Below the pieces are notes generated by a model. It ran no database searches. It was given only the letters and a program-made list of their open reading frames with translations, and was not told where the DNA came from. From NCBI GenBank assembly GCA_023055505.1, contig JALIRH010000139.1, positions 62,001 through 126,000 on the forward strand: a stretch of 64,000 bases of DNA, written 5' to 3'. Position numbers and translations under genes: made by a program. The stretch is from Callipepla californica brunnescens. Its lineage: Eukaryota > Chordata > Aves > Galliformes > Odontophoridae. Positions 1-11,666 of this stretch are shown piece by piece (the first letter of the stretch is position 1; every line of letters begins with the position of its first letter).

Positions 1-720
1 CTCAATAAACAGATACAATATGTAGAGTTTAGAGTTCTTTAAATAGCATTATCTCATGGTAGAAAAAATTTACATAAAGGACAACAATAACAAATACAAA
101 ACCTACCATGTTCCAGTCCACAGTGGAAAATATTTTACAAAATGGTGACAACAATCTAGATAGATTTAATTATCTTAAAGAAGATGGTGCAATGCTTTGG
201 CAGCATTAGTGGTCTAATCATCTTTAAAAAGGGAGGAGAAAGAGGAAAATTTCTTTGTTAAACAACAAAAGAAAAAGGTTCATGAGCTTGTAAAGGAAAC
301 ATTCCTAAAGGGAGCAATCTGATGACTTTCCTTTTGAAGTATTATATCCAGCTTATATAAGCAGGTTCTTATGCTTATTACTTGTTCAATTATGCTTCAA
401 TCAAATAGAAAAGAAAGATGACTTAAGCATGTAAATTTAGAGGGAGACTTAGAGGAATGCAGCTAAATTTATCAGCCATCTCTGTGAGCAATCACTCTAA
501 ATAAAAAGTTTCGAAACCAGTCACTACTGGTTGCTGATTAACTTTCCATATTTTTGGCATTCACCATCTTTTTCCTAATGGACTAATCTGCAAATCAAAA
601 CAGGAGGCATATCTGGACAAAACTCCACCCTAAGGTCTATTCTTTCTATTTTTATGATGTGAGGAGTGACGTGGCTGAGAGAAACAATGATAAAATAAAT
701 AAATGTGTCTGGAATTTGGA

Positions 721-762
721 AATAATAATAATAATAATAGTAATAATGATAATAATAATAAT
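721..762. repeat. (AAT)n microsatellite
   Basis: Imperfect AAT repeat of 42 bp. Confidence 0.95.
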
Positions 763-944
763 GCCAGAGAGAGACTGCAAGTTTATGACTTTCTGATTCT
801 GTTTCTCTATTTCACCTGTTTTACATGTCCTATAAAGATTTCTGAATATGGGTAAGAATGGAAACACATGATGGCAGTTTGACCCAAAACTGATATTTGT
901 ATGAATGTGAATATGCATGTGGGAGACAGAGCAACTGTGGGGGG

Positions 945-945
945 A

Positions 946-980
<35 letters not shown>

Positions 981-993
981 AAGAGAGAGACAG
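945..993. repeat. (GA)n(CAGA)n compound microsatellite
   Basis: GA run followed by five CAGA units and a second GA run; a pure purine-rich tract. Confidence 0.95.
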
Positions 994-1369
994 GGAGTAG
1001 GGAATAAACTATTAAGAATGCAACTGCAGAGACATTCCTGCAATGAAGTACTTGTCTTCTGAGACTCACAGTCCAGAGGAGATGGTTATGATTTAAAAAA
1101 AGAATTATCTACCTTATTCCCAGATACTAAGACTTTTCTTCATAAATAAAAAATATTTTGACAGGAAAAGAAACAAAACCATCAATTTGATTAAGAAAAA
1201 AAATAAAAATAGACACATTATGTGTTCTTTAAAGCACACGAGAGAGAAAAAATGACTGCAATGGCAATTATGTTGTTTTCAAATAATGTGTCATACTCTG
1301 AAATTCCCCAGACAGGCAAAATTTTTATGAACGATAGGTAGTGAAAGCAGAACATGGCAATAAAGGGGT

Positions 1370-1640
1370 TAATCTACAGAGCACAGAGCCATCTGGCTGA
1401 GCTGGTTTGTTATAATCGAGGAGATTATGTTCACGGGACTCAGAGTTAAAGGCTCCTCTCCCTTAGAGCAACTCTGCACAACCCAAGCAGACTAACTTTG
1501 GGACTTTGAATGAACATATTTACATTTACCTTTCTCTTCATGTCGACTTTTCTGGAAACATTTATACGGATGCCATGGTTACTCCTACCACGGTAAGGGA
1601 AATTTGACGTTTTCTAACAGCGTCCTAAGAGGGCGGGGAA
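1370..1640 (+). promoter_or_regulatory. CpG/GC-box cluster with candidate 5' exon
   Basis: In otherwise CpG-poor DNA, about eight CpGs fall between 1417 and 1640, with a GGGCGGGGAAGG GC box at about 1633 and a CRE-like TTTGACGTTT at about 1604. At 1541 an ATG opens a short frame (FIRMPWLLLPR) that meets a good splice donor, CACG/GTAAGG (about 1591). No known protein is recognised and the polarity is unproven. It could be a promoter with a first exon of a flanking gene, or only a conserved non-coding element. Confidence 0.25.
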
Positions 1641-2112
1641 GGGAGGGGGGAGAGGGATTCTTTGAAGATTTATAATGGTGGTTTGGGGGGGTGTCTTATA
1701 AGAAGTAGATCTGTCCCAAATGTTGTTGCCTTTCCCATTGTGCCTCCTCCTTCCCCCACCTCTAATTGCCCTATAGCTTGCTTTAGTTCTGAGATTCCTC
1801 CCTCCTCCTGCTCCACACACTGTTGTTCTGGTCTCTGGTAAGAAAACAGCAGAGGAAAAATATGAGGTGCTAAGGGAATCTGATTTAAGAGGCAGAAACA
1901 AAGGGGAGTTGGTTTTATTTTAAGAGGGAAACCAGAAACTTCATATGTAACAAAAGGAGTTGCAAATCTTGAGTAGAGACTGCAGGAACCAGCTTCAGCA
2001 TACACAGCAGACTTGCCCTAGGGGAAATCTAGACCCCACAACACACAAGGTCAAAATTCCTAATCCCTAGACCTCTCCTGTCTCAGTTACTTAACTTCAC
2101 TGTAGTTTTGTT

Positions 2113-2114
<2 letters not shown>

Positions 2115-2170
<56 letters not shown>
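2115..2170. repeat. (TG)28 microsatellite
   Basis: 28 uninterrupted TG dinucleotides. Confidence 0.97.
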
Positions 2171-2172
<2 letters not shown>

Positions 2173-5100
2173 ACCCTGAAAACTCTATTCATGACCTTTG
2201 AATCAATCTCCCTTCTCCTCAAACCCAACACTAAATTCTCTGGAAGGAACTGGAGATCAAAGGATTCCCTGTACATCTGTGTCTAGGTGAAAGATACACT
2301 CACTTTTTACTAGGATGGAAGGGAATCTATTCTTATGCTATAATTTCCAGCGTTCAGTGTCTTGTAGGAATGCAGCACACAACAAATAAATACAGACATA
2401 CAGAGAGCAAAATAGAAAGCTGTTTCTCATCTAAACAGCTGAAACGTAGCTTAAAGATTAGTTACTGACGAGTCCTTATGGAATTACCAAATGTTATTAG
2501 TCAAGAGGGGAAAAAATCCTTGAATGGTTTAGATACTTTTCTGATCAGTTCTTAATCCTTCATTAAAATAAACGAGAAAGCTCTGTGCTGGTCCTATCTC
2601 TTGAACTATAAATACTCAGTATTCAGAGAGATGGATATTTTGGATTGAATAGGGCTGCTATGCACACATTCTCTCATTCCTATATTGCAAAACCAGTTAT
2701 TTAGAGAGGAGTGGGTATGCACTTTTTTTTTTTTTTTTAAATCAACAAAGATGTGTGCAGTATGGTCAAGTCAATTGTTATGAACTACAGTGTTTCAGAA
2801 AGTTCTCTTAGCTCTTAGGCTCATGTGATTTGTTGCAATGAGAAATACAAATGGTATGTGAAATTTGACTGAACACTGTGCCCTAAGGAAAATACCCAGA
2901 GAAATAGAAAAACATTCTCAGGCACTGAAATATGTGATCTGTGCAAATGTATAAGTGGAGATGTGGCACAAGAACCCTTACAAGATGTCAAAAAAGAAAG
3001 AAAATCTAACTAAACATATATCTACCTTGCTTGGTGACAACAGACAAAAGCAGTAGAGAAATAAGAGTTAAGCATGGTTTCAACATCATGTAATATAAGT
3101 GTATACTATACATACAATATGTGTATCTTAGATACACATGTCAGTACCAGAAGCTGTGTGTGTGAGTGTGGTAGGGAAAGGAAAACTAGGTATGATTGCA
3201 GGTGGAGGACCCAAAATGTAGGGAGAAGAAGACACAACAGCAGGGTCAGGACAGGAGTGCTTTGTGTAAGAAGATGGTATATTTTGTGGTAACCAATATA
3301 CTTAGTGTTTCTTATCTATTTTTTTTCCAGGGAAAAATTAACAAAATAATTCATAAAAAGAAATATATCAGGAGTCTGTAGGGAAATTACTAAGTGCTGA
3401 AAATAAACTACAATGTACTGTACAATATATTGGGGTAGTAAGAGCAGGTAAGCTGTGAAAACATAGTTGGCATAAAAGTGGAATTACTGCAAGTCAATTG
3501 GGCAAAGAGGATTTCCATGGGTCAAGAAAAGTTTAGGAGCTCAGAAAGGGAAGCAACAGTTGAGACAGATGGGAAAAGATGCAGTTTGGATGTTGGGTGA
3601 AAATATGAAAGAGACATAAAAGGATGATGGAATCTGCAAGGCAGGGGAGGGGGGTAGGGTATGCAGTGGGAGTGGAGAGAGAAAGGTGAAAGCACAAAGC
3701 AGGAAGGATGTTTACAGGAGGAAGAAAAATGTGAATTTTTCTCTGAATATAATGCCTTCCTGTTTATTTCCATTAAATTGCAACAAAGAGCATAATTACA
3801 CTATTTGATATAGCAAATTCTCAGCTATGAAACATCATTTTTAAACATAGTCACATCCATTAGCTATGCACTTTTACCAGTGATGCGCAAGAACCTGCAT
3901 GTCACATTCATAAATATCTGCATGGCTGCCTGCAGTGTGCCTTGTCTTTCTTATCACTGTTGCCACTGTTGAAATGTATCATTCACTGCCTCTCTGTGCT
4001 CACATCCACTATTTGGTCCCCATAAATGTTCAGCAAGTGTTGATGAATGTCAATGGGTACAATTCTTTCCACACAGAATAATTTAATTCCACACCTTTGC
4101 TTCATACATGCTTCCATGCCAGATGCCATTTTGTCAGAGTGCCCCTCTGCTTCCACCCATTGCATGGCAACAGAATTTAATGGAATGTCGTCAGGAAGGT
4201 TCAGCCACTACTGCTATCTCACCAACATCTACCTCTGATGTAGTAGGCCAACAAAATAAAATAGGAGGCATTGCTTTCAGGGCATCTTTCATACATTTGG
4301 AGAAAGGCATGGAGGGCTGAGAGAAATTTCAGAGGCTAGAAGCCTGCTGGAGAACTGTGGATGTGTAGTGCTTGGTTATGAAGCAGAGGAAGTATGAAGA
4401 AAAAATCTGTGTGGAGATATTGTGAAGAAATGCAAGATAAATAAAATCGTGGGGACAGGGTGAATGGTGAATATGAAGATATGGCAGTTCCCATGAAGCA
4501 TGAGATTGAGGAAAGAATGAAGAACAGAGAGGGTATGAGGATGAAACTAAGAGCTGGGTATTCTATAAAGATACATGGGCAAAGGGTAGTCTAAAGGAGG
4601 TATAGGACAAAAGAATAGATTGTAAGAGAAATATTAGTTTTATATTGTTTTGAAGATAAACTGAGGAAGTAGTCCAAAGATGCAGTGGTTACTTGTCCTT
4701 CAGAAACAAAAGATGCCTCTTATCTGCAGTCAAGATGGAACAGGCAACAAGTAACAGGGGAAGCATTTGAGGAAAACAGTGGAAAGTAACAAATAAAAGT
4801 GAGATGCTGGGAGAAGAGCACATACAAATAAAAAGGGGTGATTATTAAGCTACTGAGATGCAATGAATGTATTTATAACTCTGTAGTAGTACTAGCTAAG
4901 AGAAAGAGAAAGAGGGAGAGGAACACGTGCTTGCAGAGAAATGACTAAAGATAGAAAGGAGTGAGAGGAGAAGGAAGGGAAGGGATAACTACCTGCAGGA
5001 CTTTATAGGCTACATGTCTGTACTAATATCAAAAGTGAAGAGTGAAGTGTATGGGTAGGTGAGTGGAGTTACGAGTTGTAGGGCATGAAGTGGGATTGAA

Positions 5101-5547
5101 TGAGAATGACAGTTAATGTAACAAGGGGTGAGAGATGATGGTGTGTGGGCAAAATGGGTAATTGCCAGCTTGTGTGTATTTGTAAAGTGTATAGAAGAGA
5201 AGGTGGTATAGAAGTGAACAGCTGTCTGATAAGTGAGTTGTGCACACAGTATGCTCAAAATAAATAAAGTACAGGTAACAATTATAAAGCTGGGTGTGGG
5301 ACTTGGGAGAATGAAAATAATTAGGGGTGGGGAAGGGAGTAGCAATGAGGATTGGGAAGAATTTTCTGAGTTTACAGACAGTCTACAGTTATCTGCGTCT
5401 TACTTTGATGAAGGCTGTATAAGAGTATGGGTGGTAATGCACATGTACATGGCAGCATAAGAGTAGACTGGGAGTTAAGTGCAAGAAGCAAGCAAGAGGC
5501 ACAGATAAATGCATATTGTGAGTGATGATAGGCATCTGGATATATGA

Positions 5548-7420
5548 GATCACAGAATCACAGTATCACAGAAATTAGAAGGGACCTCATCAAGTCCAAC
5601 TCTCCTGCTAAAGCAGGTTCCCTAGAGTATGTTGCACAGGAAAGTGTTCAAGTGGGTTTTTAATATCTCCAAAGAAGGAGACTCCACAGTCTCTGGGCAG
5701 CTTGTTGCAGTGTCCTGTCACCCCCAAAGAAAATATTTTTCTCTCAAGTTTATATAGAACTTCACTGTCTGCTCATCTATCTCACAATTCCTTAACTATG
5801 AGGATGTTGTGGGATACAGCATCAAGAGCCTTGCTAAAGTCAAGATAGACAACACCCACTGTTCTCCTCTCAGCTATTCAATCAGTAATGACATCATAGA
5901 ATATAACAAAACTGGTCAAGCACAATTTCTCCTTAGTGAATCCATGTAGACTACTCCTGATAACTTTCTATTTCTCCATTTTCTTGGATATAACATCCAG
6001 AACAAGTTGTTCCATCACCTACCGAGGGAGAGAAGTGAGGCTGACTTTCAACGATGGTAAAGAGCAACTCAGCAATTACTCTTTCCAGCTCCCTCAGCGC
6101 TCATAGGTGCAAACTATCAGGTCCATGGATCTGTGAGCATTGATTTTGCCTGCACAATCTTTGATTAGCTCCTCTTCAACCAAGGGGAAATATTCCTTTC
6201 CCTAGATTCTCCCTCTTATCTCCAGGGTCTAGGATACCCAGGGGATATTTAAGGTCTTAGCAGAAAAGCAGCAAAGAAGGCATTCAGTATATCTGCCTTC
6301 TCAACATCCTTCATTACCAGAGCACCCACGTCATTAAGCAGCAAACCTACATTTTCTCTAGGCTCCCTTTTTATGTAGACATACTTAAAGAAGCCTTTTG
6401 TGTTGTACTTGCCAGATGTAATTCCAAGTAGGCCTTAGCCTTCCTCACTTATCCCCTGCAGCCCCTGACAGCATTCCTATGTTCTTTCCAAGTTACCATG
6501 TCCTTTTTCCATATTCCACAAACTCTTTTTTTCCATGAGCTCTTGATCTTTCATGGAGATGTCCTGCTAACTTTGCCTAATTTCTTGCTCTTAGGAATGT
6601 ACTGATATTGAGCTTGGAAGAAGTAGTGCTTGAATATTAAACATCTTTCTTGGGACCCCTTATTTTCCAGTGCTCTAACTAGACCTCCAAGTAGGTCTTT
6701 GAAGATGTCAAAGTTGACTCCCCTGAAGTCAATGCTGGTAATCCTATTTTTTGCCTTGTTTTGTCCCTGAAGACCCTAAACTCTACTATCTCATGGTCGC
6801 TGCAGTCAAGGCTGTCACCACCCTTGATATCCTCAACCAGCTTTTGTTTTTTTGAAAGAACAACGTCCAGCAACAGACATCTCTTGATAGGCCCCTCTAC
6901 ATCATCTCTCAGAAAGTTATTTTCTACATATTGCATGAACCTCCTGGACTGTGTGTATATCCTTCAGTGTTACTTTTCCAGCAAATACCAGGGTTGTTGA
7001 ATTCCCCCATGAGAAACAGTACATGTGATTGTGAGACTGCTTTCAACTGTCTGTAAGTCTCATCAGCTTCCTCTTTCAGGCAACCTGTAGTAAACATTCA
7101 CAGTGGCGTCACCCACATTTGCCTGTCCCTTAGTTCTCAACTGTAACCTCTCCACCTGTTCATCATTCATCCCTAGGGATTCAAAAGGATTCCCCATAGC
7201 TATACATACTCTTGAGGTGGCTGACATTCTTGTTTATGTAACGGGAGGCAGCTAAGGAACACTTGTCACTGTTCTGGTTGGCCTGGCTTATTCTCTAGTC
7301 ACAAGTCATGAGCATTGCCATTTTCAACCACACTTCTTGAGCCCTTTAGCTTAAAGCCTGCCTCGCAGGGTTAGTCAGCCTGCTGCTGAAGATTGCCCTG
7401 TTGCCCTATCTCTTCTAGAC
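5548..7420 (-). mobile_element. CR1 LINE, long minus-strand copy
   Basis: The plus strand opens with GATCACAGAATCACAG...AGAAGGGACCTCATCAAGTCCAACTCTCCTGC-like sequence, the reverse complement of a CR1 3' end, followed by CTCTGGGCAGCTTGTTGCAGTG. 5800-6640 is the reverse complement of RT (CTTGCTAAAGTCAAGATAGAC, CACCTACCGAGGGAGAGAAG and GCTGACTTTCAACGATGGTAAAG correspond to the conserved RT palm blocks). 6680-7200 is the endonuclease. The copy is old, with many indels. The 5' limit is unclear: 7420-8500 may belong to the CR1 5' part but I could not confirm it. Confidence 0.85.
6679..6936 (-). pseudogene. CR1 ORF2 endonuclease C-terminal fragment
   Basis: This 85-aa frame carries LLLDVVLSKKQKLVEDIKGG and then LDCSDHEIVEFRV. 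The SDH triad (residues 46-48) is the catalytic His motif that closes the APE-type endonuclease domain in CR1 ORF2. It is a fragment only, with stops on both sides. The domain nicked target DNA for reverse transcription. Confidence 0.8.
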
Positions 7421-9986
7421 ATGTGGATCCCATTCCTCCCTAACAGGTTATAATCTTCATAGAAAGTCCCATTATCATAAAATAGAAAACCCTTATACCA
7501 TCACCAGCTATGTAACAAGGAACTTATATGAACTACACAACTATTTCAGGTTTTCCTCTTTCCTCCAACCAGAAAAACTGAGAAGATAACTCAGGCACCA
7601 GTGTTTTTCACTTGCACTCCAAAGACTCTATAGTTTTCTTTTATTCTGCTCATTTTCTGGCTTCCAGTTTCATTCATGTGCACGTGGAAGGGCAACGGGA
7701 TAGTAGTCCATGCTCTTGAGAAGCTGGGGCATGCTTTGAACAGTGTCCTGGATCTTGGCTTCCAGAAGACACCATACCTCTCAAGACACCCTGTCAGCCA
7801 GAAGAAAGGAACCTCAATGACATTTAAAAGGGAATCACCCACTATATGCAGGCTGCTGGTGTTTTTTGTTGTTTTTTTTTTTTTATTATTTTTAGCAGAC
7901 CTTGGTCATGTGTGCCTATAGTTGTAAAAGTGTATCTGGCTTTGAGAGTGAAGCTACTCAATTGTAGCCCTGCTTTTGTGGATCACCAGGTGTCAAGATG
8001 CCTTCCATTTAGTTCACTTCTGGAATATGACTACTAAACTAACTCTCTCTCCCTTCTTTGGCACCTCTGTTAATAGAAAGCCTTATAGCTGCTTCTAGGA
8101 ACAGAACTCTGTATGTGTGTATCTTGTGTTGGTACTTACCTTATCTTCAGGAGAAGGTTGAAGGCACTCTGTGATACCAACCATCTGAACTGGTCTTCTT
8201 CCTTACCAGTTCTGTCTCAGTGGATGCATTTGACATCTCCGGAGATCTTTGCTATAGGGACGTCAGGTTTAGCTTTCAGGCAATTGACTACCACCAAACT
8301 GGCAGACATGAAGAGTACCTTCCTAGGTTGTGAACCTGCAAGTTACAGCACCTTGTCCTGCCTGCACAAACTGCTGCAATGTAGTGCTGCTCCCAGCAGT
8401 GATAAGGTGGGCCATCTGTCACCCTTCTTTACATTACATAGCATTAGTCACATGAAAGTTCACAGATCTCTTTCCAATTTTTTTCTTCCAGGGATCAATT
8501 CCTGAAAAACAACAACAAAAAAACACCAGAAACCAAACCAAACAGAAAAAACAGAAGTGTTGAAGTCATAGACAACAAACTGCCACTAGTGCAGGTGAGG
8601 CTAAAAGTCCTTGCCTTCCACTGCACACTTCCTCCCTGTTTAACCATTTAGCTAATAGAAAGTAATCTGCCAGCTGGCTGGGAGAAGAGAAAGGGACTGA
8701 AAGGGGTACTATTAGTGCACTGAAAGGGGTACTATTAGTGCTTGGTGGTTACAGGAAAGTGTTCAGAGTAAATCATTTGTGTTCAATGTGAGGAACATGG
8801 AGTGTTTGCATCCACCCGAACTTCTTTGTAGTCATGGCACAGCCAGCAGAATCTGTCTGCAAAGGTAGGAATATCTTTGTGTTCCTGCAGCTGTCTTCCA
8901 CTGCTGGGAATAAAAGAACACAATCCATCCAGTTCAGTGGTCATGTGGTACAAGTATCTAGCTCTGTGACCAAGCTCAGTACAGTGGTCTTAAAGCCCCT
9001 GTCCTTTTAGGACAGCAATCATCTGAAAAGCTCAGAACAAGATAATATAGTCCTCTGTCCCTCATCTTCCTCTCTCTTCTCTATTTCATACACACACACA
9101 TACACACATAGTTCTTGCCCAGTCTGACTTCTAAGTCTGTGTTCGTAATTTTCCTCTGAGGATATACATGTTGAATATATGTGTGAGTGAGGGTAGTGTT
9201 GTTTTGGAACAGGTTGTGTGTCTGTACTTGCTGTAAATAAATTCATTCATCTAACTGTTGGTTAGATTTAAACACATATGACAAGGACAGCAGTTCCACA
9301 TTTTCAACAGGCCGTGTCAGAAAAAACAGAGTGCATGACTCAGTGTTAATCTGCCTGTATTTTTGAGTGAGTCACCACTCATCTAGCCATGTAAATATAC
9401 AGATTGAACAAACCCCATTTTTGTTATCTGTTACATGCCTTTACCAAAGGCAGCGAAAATATTCTCAGAGAATTGCATCATTCTTGGTAAGATTTACAGC
9501 ACTCCTCCAAGATTTTCTGTGTTTCAGCTGTGTGTGTTACCCAGTGTGGAACTACCCAATGTGCTACTTTTCAATTGCTCTCTCACATCTTCCAGCACTA
9601 AATTCCTTTATTTGGGTTTTGTCCCTACGGTAGTTATTACATGTTTTATCTTACATTAGCTGAATTAACATGTAAGAGATAGTTAATATCATTAACTCAG
9701 ATTATTTACTTCTTCACTTCTATTTGCCAGAAGTCTAACTAAGGATTTTCAGAGCTAGCTGACATCAAGCCATAGACTTACGGAAGGAAGAGTATAGTGT
9801 ACTATACATGAATGTTTAAAGGCTTGTCTACCCTCAGAAGTGAATTCAAATTGTGAGTGTGAAATTTAAACCCAACAGCTGCTTTTGAATAACTCTGTGG
9901 TTAGACAAGTTCTAAGATAGCACCCTCTCCTATGGCTCTTCCCTCAGCCAGGAGAAGAACAAACATAATTTCTCATACGGGTCCAG
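7421..9986. other. Unassigned, possibly CR1 5' part at its left
   Basis: 7430-7830 and 8100-8500 have somewhat higher GC and longer chance frames (up to 130 aa at 8113-8505), which suggests old repeat sequence, perhaps the 5' half of the CR1 at 5548. No motif confirms it. 8500-8560 is an A-rich tract. Confidence 0.35.
8696..8741. repeat. Perfect 23-bp tandem duplication
   Basis: ACTGAAAGGGGTACTATTAG + TGC occurs twice back to back with no mismatch. Confidence 0.97.
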
Positions 9987-10175
9987 GTGAACCTGATGAA
10001 ATTTAACAAGGCCAGTGCAAGGTGTAGTACTTACGCTGAAGTGATCCCAGGTGCAAGTACAGAGCTGCTCAGCAGAGAAGGAGCTGGGGGTCCTAGAAAT
10101 TAAAAAGCTGGATGAGAGCCAGCAGTGTGCACTTGCAGCCCAAAAAGCTAACATCAAAAGAGGAATGGACTATAT
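9987..10175 (+). mobile_element. CR1 LINE fragment (plus)
   Basis: GTGAACCTGATGAAATTTAAC, AAGGAGCTGGGGGTCCTAG and AAAGCTGGATGAGAGCCAGC match the CR1 ORF2 segment just after the RT palm (the AEKDLGVLVDEKLDMS...-type region). Degraded. Confidence 0.8.
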
Positions 10176-10189
10176 TGATATATGTGGGT

Positions 10190-10395
10190 ATCCTTCCCAG
10201 GTGCAAGACTCTACATTTGCTTTTGATAAACCTCATTTGATTTCATACTGCCCATCTCTCCAGCATGTCCAAGTGCTGTTGAATGACTGAATGTTTCAGG
10301 ATCACCTCCCTCAACCTGCTTGCACCCCAGGATGCTATTAGCCTTCTTGGCCACAAGGATACACTTCTGGCTTATGGCCAAATGATTGCTGCATA
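10190..10395 (-). mobile_element. CR1 LINE fragment (minus)
   Basis: TTCCCAGGTGCAAGACTCT, CATCTCTCCAGCATGTCCA and GGATGCTATTAGCCTTCTTGG are reverse complements of CR1 ORF2. It overlaps in content with the plus fragment beside it, so the two form an imperfect inverted pair. Confidence 0.7.
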
Positions 10396-10852
10396 GCTGC
10401 AGGTATTTGAAGCCAGGCCGAATGGGGCCTATTTGATGAGAACTCTACTCACCAAAGTGAGTTTGGAGCTAGATAATATTTAAGGTCCATTCCATGCCAA
10501 ACAATTCTACGAATGAATGGAAACAACTTTTCTTGAGAGCTGTGATTTGAACAGAATTCGAATTCAGTTCCAAGAAAAGATATGATGTTACAGATTTCAG
10601 CTATAAAAGACAGAACCCATAAATTCACTGTAGACATTTCACCAGCTATCCCAGTATGCCCTCTTTGACGTTAAACTTGCCATATCACTAAATGCTGAGA
10701 ACTGCAATGATCTTGTATTCAGAAATACTGTTGTAATGCTAAAAATGATCTCTTAGGTGGATAAAAAGGCTGTTGTATAGTTAGCTGATTCAAAAAAAAA
10801 AAAATCAAAAACAACATGAAAAATATTAACAAACACAAAGAATATGGTGTAA
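10396..10852. other. Unassigned DNA
   Basis: No repeat or gene signal seen between the CR1 fragment and LTR-alpha a. Confidence 0.5.
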
Positions 10853-11187
10853 TGTGGTTTATCCTGGCAACATAGTTGAGCAGCACACAATTATTCACTC
10901 ACTTCCCCCTCATTCCCAGTGTCTTAGAAGAGAGAATTGGAAAAAAAAATTAATGCATAGGTTGAAATAAAACTATTTACTAATATAGAGAAAAGGAAAA
11001 GAATAATTGTTATGACTCTCCCTCTTCATATATATACATATGTGATACACAAGCATTTATTCACCACCTGTCAAGTGAGCTCCCCAGGTTACAGAAGAGA
11101 GTGAGATGAACTCCCACCTCTTTCAAAACTCATCCCACGTGATGTCATATGGTGTCAAACAATTCCTTCTGCGCTGAAACTAAGACA
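10853..11187 (-). mobile_element. LTR-alpha copy a (ERV LTR), internally deleted
   Basis: On the minus strand it starts TGTCTTAGTTTCAGC and ends near AAACCACA, with TG...CA ends. It is homologous to copies at 18550, 20411 and 53300: shared blocks include the ACGTGATGTCATATGG segment, the AATAGTTTTATTTCAA-like segment and the terminal pyrimidine-poor block. It is shorter (335 bp) than copy c (about 510 bp) because the 5' part is deleted. The inverted-repeat arm begins inside it at 11060. The ends and texture match a widespread avian ERV LTR group (ERVK/ERVL-type); I cannot name the subfamily. No target duplication is visible. Confidence 0.7.
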
Positions 11188-11310
11188 ATATCCTCCCTTT
11201 ATCCTCATTCCCTTGTTCATGTTCAGGTCCCACAGTTTCTACACATCCTAACTAATTACCATCACTTTATTATTATCATTATTATTTATATGTATATACT
11301 GTATGGGAAA

Positions 11311-11665
11311 TGTTGAATCATGGCCTGAACCACCGATTGAACATCTGAGGCAAGCACTGAGTCAGCTGCGGGAGAACACGTGATGACATTTCACCTGTGT
11401 GATCAGAAGGGGTGGAGTCTGACTCCACCTCTCCTAGACTCCGTTTAAGGGAGGACCACCACTGGGGAAGCATCTCTTATTGGAGATCTCTCCTTTGTGC
11501 GGGTTCTCCCTGTGAGCCTTGATCCTTGGAGACAGGTGAGCGTTTTCCTTATTAATGATTGTCTCTATGCCATCCTGATATTCTTTCTAAATTTCACAGT
11601 CTGTCAAATGTCTCAGTTAACAATACCGTTTGATACTATTTATTTTGTTACTTTCACCTCTTACA
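11311..11665 (+). mobile_element. LTR-gamma, probable 5' LTR of ERV-A
   Basis: The segment runs from TGTTGAATCATGG to ...CCTCTTACA (355 bp, TG...CA) and is followed at once by TTTGGCAAGCCAGGCAGG, the kind of leader/primer-binding start that follows avian class III LTRs. ERV-A gag begins directly after. No second LTR-gamma is present, because ERV-A is cut off in RNase H at about 15297. Boundaries rest on the TG/CA ends and the leader, not on a target duplication. Confidence 0.6.
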
Positions 11666-11666
11666 T

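Larger units (their letters stand above)
1..5547. other. Gene-free DNA
   Basis: Apart from the microsatellites and the CpG cluster listed, I see only AT- or GA-rich sequence with short chance frames. 4300-5500 is purine-rich on the plus strand but not repetitive. Confidence 0.6.

Noticed and set aside
652..1069. Minus-strand frames of 78-109 codons
   Set aside because: They are translations of AAT, GA and CAGA microsatellites (Ile, Ser and Leu runs), not genes.
1614..2005. Minus-strand frames of 95 and 111 codons
   Set aside because: They overlap a purine-rich GC-box stretch, have no domain, splice context or codon signal, and overlap each other in different frames.
5010..5345. 111-codon minus-strand frame rich in Ser, Thr, His and Leu
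   Set aside because: Low-complexity reading of a GA-rich strand with no motif.
8113..8505. 130-codon plus-strand frame
   Set aside because: No recognisable domain; it probably lies in decayed repeat sequence and has no supporting start or splice context.
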